Assembly: GCF_003226555.1 (NCBI RefSeq) | Contig: NZ_QKQS01000023.1 | Location: 873,263 to 937,262 of the forward strand | Direction: 5' to 3' | Length of the DNA: 64,000 bases | Source of the DNA: Rhodopseudomonas palustris | GTDB lineage: Bacteria > Pseudomonadota > Alphaproteobacteria > Rhizobiales > Xanthobacteraceae | Shown: positions 37,292 through 43,895 of the stretch, piece by piece | Position numbering within the stretch: the first letter of the stretch is position 1 | Layout of the letters: the number at the start of each line of letters is the position of its first letter | Notes under the pieces: generated by a model | The model's input: only the letters and a program-made list of their open reading frames with translations | Database searches by the model: none | What the model was told of the DNA's origin: nothing | Translations under genes and position numbers: made by a program

Positions 37292-39168
37292 AGGGCCGTT
37301 TGATGGGCTTCATGACGTACCTAATCCGCCGCGGGGTGACGTGGCATTTCCGCTTCCGCCTTCCCGACGACCTCCGAGGCCGTGCTGTCGCCGCGTACTG
37401 GCCGAACAACCTCTCTGCGCTGATCAATCCGAAGCTCGGCAGGATCAAGCAGGAGATCACCGAGAGCCTGCGCACCTCCGACAACTCGATTGCGAGGGCA
37501 CGGGCTGGCGTCCGGATCAGCGATACCGAACTGCTGGTCCGTGAGGCCCGCCGGTTTCTTGCCGAGGGTCCGGCGCGAACCATTCCCGAGGACGTGATCG
37601 AGCACCTTGCTCAACGTCGCCTCCAAGAACTGTTGGCCGCTGACGACGCGGTGCGGGCCAAGGGCCTCGGGCTCGACATGACAGCGATGCGGAGCGCGGC
37701 GGCGTCGGGGCTGCTCATCTGCAAACGAGAGAACCAACCGCCGCACGGTCCCACATCGCCGGATCGATCCGGTATGACGCGTGACGATCTCGACCTGTTC
37801 GCGTTCGGCGTCGACCGGTTGGCCGCCGACCTCCGTCTCGGCGTGGCATTGCGGCGACCTCCGAACTGGGTTCAAGCCGCTGTAGATGCGGCGCTGGCCG
37901 AACGAGGCATAGTGCTTCCCCCGGATGCACCAGAGCGCGAGGCGCTGGACATCGAGTTTCTTGCGGCCACCCAACGGGCCTTCGCTGCGCTGAAGATGCG
38001 GAACGAGGGGCATTTCGTCCCTACACCGCCCTCGCCGCCGGACCCGGCCGAACGGCTTGGCCCTACCCTCTCTGAAACTTTCGAGCAGTGGAAGGCGGGC
38101 ACGTTGCTCCCGGGCATGAAGGTGCCGCGCTCCAGCACGGCGACCGAGGCGGAGTTTTGCATCCGCCGCTTCCGTGAACTGCACGGCGATCCACGCATCG
38201 GCGCGATCACGCGAGAGCACGCCCGCAGCCTTCGGGACGCGCTGTGGCGCCTGCCGACCCGACTGCCCGCCCATGTCGAGAAACTCCCGCTCCCTGACAT
38301 CCTCGCCCGCAACGACCTCGGGGACTACCCGCGCCGTTCGTCGGGTACGCTTGGAAAACACATCACTTTGATCACCGCGATCCTGAGCAAGGGCGCGGAT
38401 GCCTACGATCTCAAGTTCAACGGAGCTGGCTGGTCGAACCCGTTTGAGGGGCTGAAGCCAGAGAACAACGACGACGAACTAAACCGTGATCCGCTATCTC
38501 CCGAGGAACTGGCCATCGTCTTCTCTTCGCCGATCTACACACAGGGGGAGCGGCCACGGGGCGGAAAAGGAGAGGCCGCCTATTGGCTGCCGGTGCTGTC
38601 GGTTATGACCAGCGCGAGGTTGTCCGAGTTGGCGCAGTTGCGTGTCTGCGATGTTCGCCGGGACGAAGGCACAGGCATCGATTATCTCGACATCAACGAC
38701 GAACGCGGGAAGACGCTGAAGGCCGCCAGCGCCAAGCGTCAAGTACCGTTGCACATGGTTCTGCTACGGATCGGCTTCTTGGACTTCGTTGCTTGGCGCT
38801 ATGCCTCGGACGAAGATGCCACCGCAAAGCTCTTTCCCGGGCTGGAGCCGACAGGCAAGGGCGGCCGGATCGGGAAATCGTGGTCGAAGTGGTTCAACAA
38901 CTGGCGCCGGAGCAAGCTGAAGATCGTTGGTGAGGATAGCCGGAAAGACTTCCACTCCCTACGCCACACCTTCAAGGACATGTGTCGCGCGGCAAGGATC
39001 GAAGAGGAGGTGCACGATGCGCTCACCGGCAACAGCTTCAAGGGCGGTGGGAAGGGTGTTGGTCGGCGCTATGGCAACGGCGTCCCGCTGGAGGTGCGAG
39101 CGGAGGTCGTTGCGAGCCTCAAGCCACCAGGAGCCCTCCTGCAACTAAGGTGGACCAAGCCATCGTGA
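37288..39168 (+). CDS. Tyrosine recombinase (site-specific integrase)
   Basis: A 626-residue phage-type integrase, larger than most. The N terminus TYLIRRGVTWHFRFRLPDDL resembles the DUF6538 head domain found in long integrases. The catalytic domain shows the first Arg in MTSARLSELAQL, the HSLRHTF box (His556, Arg559, His560) and the nucleophile Tyr595 in GRRYGNG. All key residues are present, so it should be active. It is oriented away from the tRNA, 82 bp from its end. The start may be the ATG at 37288 or at 37303/37312. Confidence 0.93.
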   Translation: MQGRLMGFMTYLIRRGVTWHFRFRLPDDLRGRAVAAYWPNNLSALINPKLGRIKQEITESLRTSDNSIARARAGVRISDTELLVREARRFLAEGPARTIPEDVIEHLAQRRLQELLAADDAVRAKGLGLDMTAMRSAAASGLLICKRENQPPHGPTSPDRSGMTRDDLDLFAFGVDRLAADLRLGVALRRPPNWVQAAVDAALAERGIVLPPDAPEREALDIEFLAATQRAFAALKMRNEGHFVPTPPSPPDPAERLGPTLSETFEQWKAGTLLPGMKVPRSSTATEAEFCIRRFRELHGDPRIGAITREHARSLRDALWRLPTRLPAHVEKLPLPDILARNDLGDYPRRSSGTLGKHITLITAILSKGADAYDLKFNGAGWSNPFEGLKPENNDDELNRDPLSPEELAIVFSSPIYTQGERPRGGKGEAAYWLPVLSVMTSARLSELAQLRVCDVRRDEGTGIDYLDINDERGKTLKAASAKRQVPLHMVLLRIGFLDFVAWRYASDEDATAKLFPGLEPTGKGGRIGKSWSKWFNNWRRSKLKIVGEDSRKDFHSLRHTFKDMCRAARIEEEVHDALTGNSFKGGGKGVGRRYGNGVPLEVRAEVVASLKPPGALLQLRWTKPS

Positions 39169-39246
39169 TGAGGCCGCGCCTTCGCCTCTTGCGAGGGAGA
39201 AGCCGCAACTTTGCCGCCGATGCGATCGGAATGGTCGGGTGGCAAC

Positions 39247-39957
39247 CTACTGAAACTTTCGCTTCTTAAAAGCCGCTACGTCCTGCGCCGTGAGCTTGAA
39301 CCACTCGCCATTCGCCCGACGCTCCACAAAGCGACGGTGCCAATAGGCTTCGATGCCGGGCGGATCATCGGTTCGGATTGTGTGGAACAGTTCAGCCTTG
39401 TCGGGTAGGGCAATCGTGATCTGCTTGAAGCGTCGTTCGGCATCTTCGCTACGGCCAATCTTGTAGAAATCCCCCGATTTGATCAGGTACACGAACCCAT
39501 CGGCTCGCTTGGATGACGGTTGCTCGCGTGGGGCGTCGTCCCTTTGATCAGGTAGCATCGCGGCGATGTCGCTCAGTCCTGCATCCGTTGCCACGAGTCT
39601 GGCAAGCGCCGCGACCACATCGGTTCGGCGCCCCAAGTGGCGTTTGATCACATTGGGATGTGGCACCGATGGATTAGCCCGCCTCAGGATGTCGATCTCG
39701 GACTGCGTTGGAAAGCGGCCGTAGTGCCGACAGGCTTCAACTATTCCGGAGAGCACCGCGTCACTGTCTGCCTTGCTGTTCCAATCGTTCGGCTCAAGCC
39801 CGGCGTCCTTAATCGCGTCACCCCATCGAGCCCAGTGCCGACCGCGCCACTGGTGCTCAGCTATCCCCGTCTCCTTGGCAAAGAGCTTTTGCCCCGGAGC
39901 CTGCCCGCCGCTTGCCGACGCCAGCCGTCTAATCTCTTGAAGGATGAAGTCCCGCAT
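39247..39957 (-). CDS. GIY-YIG-type nuclease with homing-endonuclease-associated repeats
   Basis: A 236-residue protein. The C-terminal part (about residues 150-230) has GFVYLIKSGDFYKIGRSEDAERRF and EAYWHRRFVERRANGEWFKL, matching the T5orf172/MUG113 branch of the GIY-YIG fold, with the Tyr-Tyr pair, Arg and Glu visible. The N-terminal half contains repeats of the form W-x-G-R-H-W-A-R-WGDAIKDAGLEPN, like the DNA-binding repeats associated with homing endonucleases. A DNA-cutting role in the element's maintenance or in defence is inferred. The ATG at 39957 is chosen; a longer frame to 40044 lacks conserved content. Confidence 0.75.
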   Translation of the reverse strand: MRDFILQEIRRLASASGGQAPGQKLFAKETGIAEHQWRGRHWARWGDAIKDAGLEPNDWNSKADSDAVLSGIVEACRHYGRFPTQSEIDILRRANPSVPHPNVIKRHLGRRTDVVAALARLVATDAGLSDIAAMLPDQRDDAPREQPSSKRADGFVYLIKSGDFYKIGRSEDAERRFKQITIALPDKAELFHTIRTDDPPGIEAYWHRRFVERRANGEWFKLTAQDVAAFKKRKFQ

Positions 39958-40089
39958 CCGATTGGCTATCCAGTTGAGGGCGGGTTGGCTGCTAAGCCCG
40001 ATCGTTCGGTGCTGTGTAGTATCGAAGATGCATTGCAAAAACACTGATCGACGCGGTTGATCAAGCTTAGCTGCCGGTCACGCCTGTCT

Positions 40090-40635
40090 TCAACCCGCCT
40101 CCAATGCCCTGTAGACCGACGCCCGGCCGATGTTCAGCGCCTTGGCGATGGCTGACGGCCCCATGCCCTCGGCTTTCAGCGCCTTGATCTTGGCCGCGTC
40201 GATGCTCGGCTTGCGCCCCTTGTAGACGCCTCGGGCCTTGGCATCGGCGATCCCCTCCAGTTGACGCTCCTTCCGCAAGTTCGTCTCGAACTCGGCGAAC
40301 ACGCCCAGCATATCGAAGAACGCCTTGCCCGCTGCGGTGCTGGTGTCGATCGGTTGCTCGGTGGCCTTGAGGCTCGCGCCCTTGGCCCTGACGGCGCGAG
40401 CGATGTCTTGCAGATCGCCGATACTGCGGGCTAAGCGGTCGATCCGCGTCACCATGAGCACGTCGCCGTCGCGAAGGAAGTCCAACACGGTCTGTAGCTC
40501 AGCCCGGCCGGTAGTCGTGGTCCCGGACCTCTTCTCCGATCGGATCAGGTCGCAGCCCGCAGCGCGTAGCGCGGCTTCCTGTAGGGAGAGGTTCTGGTCG
40601 GTGGTGCTGACGCGGGCATAGCCGATGACGGTCAT
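40090..40635 (-). CDS. Serine recombinase, resolvase/invertase (Pin) family
   Basis: A 181-residue small serine recombinase. The catalytic Ser is in VIGYARVSTTDQN, and conserved Arg/Asp residues are in LMVTRIDRLARS and FFDMLGVFAEFETNLRKER. The C-terminal helix-turn-helix is MGPSAIAKALNIGRASVYRAL. It could resolve cointegrates or invert a segment. No transposase partner is present. The 247 bp upstream hold several inverted repeats that may be its recombination site. Start at 40635 (MTVIGYARVS). Confidence 0.93.
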   Translation of the reverse strand: MTVIGYARVSTTDQNLSLQEAALRAAGCDLIRSEKRSGTTTTGRAELQTVLDFLRDGDVLMVTRIDRLARSIGDLQDIARAVRAKGASLKATEQPIDTSTAAGKAFFDMLGVFAEFETNLRKERQLEGIADAKARGVYKGRKPSIDAAKIKALKAEGMGPSAIAKALNIGRASVYRALEAG

Positions 40636-40882
40636 GGGACGGTGCCTCAGTGTCTCATTAGGTTCTAGACCCAAGAACCATGACGTCTCGGAACCTGCAA
40701 GTCAACCCTATTGAGACAGAAAATCCGTCTCAGCGCGACGTCTCGTATCGGTGTAGCCGAATGATGCAAGAAGGAAGGGACTGCAGCACAACTAAAAGGT
40801 GCCGGCAGGGATAAGCACCTAGCGAATCAGTTCCTCACCCCTAAGATACTCCCCGGAGGATTTTGCTCCGAGGGTTGCCCTG
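40636..40882. promoter_or_regulatory. Inverted-repeat-rich region upstream of the serine recombinase (possible res site)
   Basis: Several dyads are clustered here: GGTTCT-7 nt-AGAACC at 40661-40679, TGAGAC-9 nt-GTCTCA at 40712-40732, plus further GTCTC units near 40652 and 40685 and GACGTCTCG near 40737. Resolvases bind such imperfect inverted repeats in res sites next to their own genes. The region also separates the divergent gene at 40883 and must carry its promoter. Confidence 0.5.
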
Positions 40883-41602
40883 ATGATTGCTGAAGAAGAT
40901 TTCGCCGCAGCTGCGGATTGTCCGCCGGAGATGGCATTCGTTCGACTTGAGCGTAAGTTCCGAGAAATTTTGGAGCGCAATTTGAACGAAACGGATAGCG
41001 GAGGAGCCGCTACCCACCTTGTGATCGAGTATATGAACCACACCTTGGCCGCCGCAGAGGCGCTTCGGTTAGATTTCTTGGATTTCTATGCGGTACCGGA
41101 TGAGAACCAGAGCGACGTCTGGTCGGACTACAGGCGATTTCGGCAAGCAGTTGATGCCTTCGCTGTTCGAATTCAAATAAGCCACCTACGAGTAGGACCG
41201 GCTTATGCTTTGCCACTTGACCAGAACGAGAAGACGCACTTACGCGCTTACGTAACGCGTATCAAGGAGATCATCGACCAGTCATCACTGGTCACAGCCA
41301 AGAAAGAGCGACTGTTCGACAAGCTGAATGCGTTCCTAAAGGAGTTGGATCGAGACCGGACAGCCCTTCAAAAATTCAACGACGTCATCTTGTCTCTCGC
41401 CAATACTGGTGGCGAGGCGGCTGAAGGGTTAGAGCCCGCTTGGAAGTGGGCCAAGCTCGCGGCAGCAGTTCTCGGTGTCCGCCAAGAGACGGAGCAGACC
41501 AAACAATTACCGCCGCCCAAAAAAGCCGAGGCAAAGCGACAACTACCGCCACCAACCAAAAAGAACTCTCACGTTGACATCGACGACGACATTCCGTTCT
41601 AG
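40883..41602 (+). CDS. Unknown cargo protein ending in an SSB-like acidic tip (DDDIPF)
   Basis: A 239-residue protein I do not recognise. It is mostly helical in appearance (for example FVRLERKFREILERNL and LFDKLNAFLKELDRDRTALQ), with no signal peptide or membrane segment. After about residue 200 comes a Pro/Lys-rich linker with two similar units (KQLPPPKKAEAK and RQLPPPTKK), then the acidic end HVDIDDDIPF. The last six residues are the same as those of E. coli SSB, the peptide that recruits RecO, RecQ, ExoI, PriA and others. The protein has no OB fold that I can see, so it is not an SSB. Function is unknown; the tip suggests contact with host repair or replication enzymes. Confidence 0.75.
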   Translation: MIAEEDFAAAADCPPEMAFVRLERKFREILERNLNETDSGGAATHLVIEYMNHTLAAAEALRLDFLDFYAVPDENQSDVWSDYRRFRQAVDAFAVRIQISHLRVGPAYALPLDQNEKTHLRAYVTRIKEIIDQSSLVTAKKERLFDKLNAFLKELDRDRTALQKFNDVILSLANTGGEAAEGLEPAWKWAKLAAAVLGVRQETEQTKQLPPPKKAEAKRQLPPPTKKNSHVDIDDDIPF

Positions 41603-41677
41603 AGCTGCGTCACTCGAAGGTGGTTACCTGCGGCCCGCACCTCCCTAGGAAGCGACACTGCATTCCCAGAGGCCCGT

Positions 41678-42337
41678 ATGGTCGATATTTTTGGATTCTG
41701 GAAGAACATCGACAGATCAGCGACCATCCACCCTGCTGATAAACCAATCTTCGACCGTTTGAAGAATGCTCACGGGTTTGACCTTCGTTGTCTGCCCCTT
41801 AATTTTGCAGGCAGGCTCCGCGATGCGCCGGTCGTGCTCCTTTACCTGTCGCCCGGCTTCGCGCAGTTCGACCTCAAGATTGCCAGAAGCAAGGAAGGCC
41901 AGGAGCACCTTGCTTGTCAGCGGACCGGCCGCGCTGGTCTCGTCGACATCAACCCGGCTGCTGCTAGATGGCGGGCTGAGCGCCTTGGCTGGCTAGGCGA
42001 TCCCGAGCAACTGCAGAAGAAGGTCGCCATTGCCAACATCGGTGCCTATCATTCTCGGACCTTTGTTGATCATCACGTTTTGGCTGCGCTTCCGTCCAGC
42101 CGCGCAATGCTGGACTGGGCTCAAGGAACTCTGTTCCCACAAGCCGAGCGCGGTGACCGTATGGTCGTTTGCATGAGGGCGGCCAACTTCTGGGGCCTTG
42201 AGCCGGGTCAGCGATACGGCAAGGCCCTCTATGCTCCCCTAACGACGCGTGGGGGTCACATGATACGGGGAGAACTCCGGAACGAGATTGAGCGGAGGGC
42301 CCGTCATTACCTAGATGGCTCGCACCGCAAATCCTAG
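41678..42337 (+). CDS. Unknown cargo protein at the right end of the element
   Basis: A 219-residue soluble protein without a recognised family. A hydrophobic strand followed by a Pro-Gly turn (APVVLLYLSPGFAQFD, residues 50-65) recalls the start of uracil-DNA-glycosylase-like folds, where the strand ends in a G-x-x-P or LNPG motif. A later VVCMRAANFWGLEPGQRYG block could be a second conserved site. This likeness is weak. It starts 75 bp after the preceding unknown gene, same strand, so the two may be one operon. The stop lies 36 bp before attR, the place where cargo genes usually end. Confidence 0.7.
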   Translation: MVDIFGFWKNIDRSATIHPADKPIFDRLKNAHGFDLRCLPLNFAGRLRDAPVVLLYLSPGFAQFDLKIARSKEGQEHLACQRTGRAGLVDINPAAARWRAERLGWLGDPEQLQKKVAIANIGAYHSRTFVDHHVLAALPSSRAMLDWAQGTLFPQAERGDRMVVCMRAANFWGLEPGQRYGKALYAPLTTRGGHMIRGELRNEIERRARHYLDGSHRKS

Positions 42338-42373
42338 CGTTTTTGCATCTGCGAACGTAACTGAGCCAACGCC

Positions 42374-42390
42374 TCCCCTAGGGAGCGCCA
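42374..42390. repeat. attR: right attachment repeat of the tRNA-Glu element
   Basis: An exact 17-bp copy (TCCCCTAGGGAGCGCCA) of the tRNA-Glu 3' end at 37189-37205. The next bases differ (TTTCC against ACGCC), so the repeat ends precisely at CCA. It marks the right end of the 5.2-kb element. Confidence 0.93.
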
Positions 42391-42707
42391 TTTCCGAAGA
42401 CCTTGATTTGGAGGGGTTTTCGGGGGGTCGTGGTACCGATTTCACGATTTGCAGACCGTCGTCGTCCCGACGTCTTCTCGATGGCGTCCGAAGCTCCAAC
42501 AGGCTCAGCTAAGACGCTTTTTGCAGCAGCGCGACGTGGTGCTGCTGCGTAGGCTCCGGCAGGTCTCATCATCGTTAATAGATCTTCTGCACGGCCCGCC
42601 CTGCCGCCGCTAGTGGTGGGTGAGCGGTGCAAGATCTGCTCCTTCGGCCGAGGGCTATCGACCACACGCTCGATTTGGAACCGGGCCCTGTTTCGGCTGT
42701 TTTGATT
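42391..42707. other. Gene-free stretch between attR and the toxin-antitoxin pair
   Basis: No convincing gene. An 8-bp inverted repeat (GCAGCAGC / GCTGCTGC) lies near 42515-42540. A minus-strand frame covers this stretch and runs into the antitoxin gene, but it has no conserved features and is taken as a shadow. This may be the ancestral DNA downstream of the tRNA or the remains of an older insertion. Confidence 0.4.
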
Positions 42708-42734
42708 ATTGCGAATATTGCGAATATTTCGTAG
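42708..42734. promoter_or_regulatory. Three tandem 9-bp repeats, probable operator of the toxin-antitoxin operon
   Basis: ATTGCGAAT at 42708-42716 and again at 42717-42725, followed by the variant ATTTCGTAG at 42726-42734. The array lies 29 bp before the antitoxin start codon, in the expected promoter position. The antitoxin has a helix-turn-helix and probably binds here to repress its own operon. Confidence 0.6.
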
Positions 42735-42762
42735 GGGGAGCTTGTAGAAGGGAGAACTCGCG

Positions 42763-43221
42763 ATGACGTTACCGGCATTTTCGGAGGGACTTGGCGGGCG
42801 TTTGCCATCCGCGAGCGAAAAGGCGGCCGCGAACCACTTGCGCCGAATCTTGGCGATGCACGCGGCTGGGGATACGAAGCTGAGCGTCCTCGACGAAGAG
42901 ACAAAGCTACCAACAGAGATCACACTGAGCCCTGCGCTATCGAACCTGCTGATGGAGCTGCTGCGCCATGTCGGGCGTGGCGATGCAGTGACGTTAGTCC
43001 CCGTCAGCCAGATGCTGACAACGCAGCAGGCCGCCGACATCCTAAATGTCTCGCGTCCTTTCCTCATTTCACTTCTCGAAAAGGGAGAGATCGAGCATTC
43101 GCTGGTTGGACGGCATCGACGCATTAAGGCCGACCGCCTTTTTGCGTACAAAGAACAGCGCGATAAAAAGCGCGGGAATGCCCTCAGCGGTCTAGCCGAG
43201 CTCGACGGCGAGAACCTGTAG
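42763..43221 (+). CDS. Antitoxin with excisionase-type helix-turn-helix
   Basis: A 152-residue protein. The C-terminal half has the excisionase-like winged HTH: LTTQQAADILNVSRPFLISL, then GEIEHSLVGRHRRIKADRLF (residues about 85-126). The N-terminal part is unrecognised. Proteins with this HTH and a directly following PIN gene are a known toxin-antitoxin layout. GAAGGGAG precedes the ATG at 42763. The PIN gene starts 2 bp after the stop. Confidence 0.85.
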   Translation: MTLPAFSEGLGGRLPSASEKAAANHLRRILAMHAAGDTKLSVLDEETKLPTEITLSPALSNLLMELLRHVGRGDAVTLVPVSQMLTTQQAADILNVSRPFLISLLEKGEIEHSLVGRHRRIKADRLFAYKEQRDKKRGNALSGLAELDGENL

Positions 43222-43223
43222 CC

Positions 43224-43814
43224 TTGTTCGCCAACCGCTACACCGCGTTTATCGACGCATGCTCGCTCGCTGGAGCGCTTAAGCGTAATCTCTTACTGAC
43301 ATTGGCGGAGGGCGAATTCTTTCGCCTCCGCTGGTCGTCCCGGGTCCTCAACGAGACCGAAAAGGCCATCTCGAAAATCCTCCTAAACAAAGGCGTTACT
43401 GATGCTGCGGATCGCGCTGCACGGGCCCGGGGATTTATGGAGGAGGCGTTCGAAGAGGCCTGCGTCCATGACTACGACGACTTCCTTTACGCGTGCAAAA
43501 GTTTGCCCGATGCCAACGATGCCCATGTGTTGGCGGCAGCTCTGAAGACACAAGCCGCAACGATCGTTACTGACAATCTCAAGGATTTCCCCGAGACAAT
43601 TCTCACTCCGCTCAATATCGAAGCTCGGTCGACTGACGCATTTATCGCAGATACCATCTCCCTGGATTTAGGGAGGGCAGTCGCCGTCATTCGTAATATG
43701 CGTCTCAGGTTGAAAAGGCCGGAAAAGACGCCCCAAATTCTTCTGCTCGACATGGAGGCCGAAGGATTAACGGAAACCGTTGACGTCCTGCGGGCTCACG
43801 TTCGATCCCTGTAG
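43224..43814 (+). CDS. PIN-domain toxin (probable ribonuclease)
   Basis: A 196-residue PIN-fold protein. The metal-binding acidic residues are visible in order: YTAFIDACSLAGA (Asp near 11), LNETEKAISK (Glu near 40), DANDAHVLAAAL and ATIVTDNLKDFP. PIN toxins cut tRNA, rRNA or mRNA when freed from the antitoxin. The start appears to be a TTG at 43224, 2 bp after the antitoxin stop, so translation is coupled. The pair sits 370 bp outside attR, next to but not inside the tRNA-Glu element. Confidence 0.85.
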   Translation: MFANRYTAFIDACSLAGALKRNLLLTLAEGEFFRLRWSSRVLNETEKAISKILLNKGVTDAADRAARARGFMEEAFEEACVHDYDDFLYACKSLPDANDAHVLAAALKTQAATIVTDNLKDFPETILTPLNIEARSTDAFIADTISLDLGRAVAVIRNMRLRLKRPEKTPQILLLDMEAEGLTETVDVLRAHVRSL

Positions 43815-43895
43815 TTTGGTCCTTACGTTCACCCACGGGCGCCGAGCAAGCCCCCCTTCAGATCGTCATCGCCCTCCGGATTACCAAGAGCCGGA

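Larger units (their letters stand above)
37189..42390. mobile_element. 5.2-kb integrative element in tRNA-Glu
   Basis: Bounded by a perfect 17-bp direct repeat formed from the tRNA-Glu 3' end. It carries a tyrosine integrase beside the tRNA, a GIY-YIG-type nuclease gene, a Pin-type serine recombinase gene and two unrecognised genes. Base composition is visibly less GC-biased than the surrounding chromosome, most clearly at 40640-42340. There are no conjugation, replication or phage structural genes, so it needs a helper to move between cells, or is a remnant. The small size and the presence of two recombinases of different classes are notable. Confidence 0.88.

Noticed and set aside
42378-43151. 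Minus-strand 257-codon frame across attR and the antitoxin gene
   Set aside because: Ser/Arg-rich with no domain; the antitoxin HTH is on the plus strand with a good ribosome-binding site.
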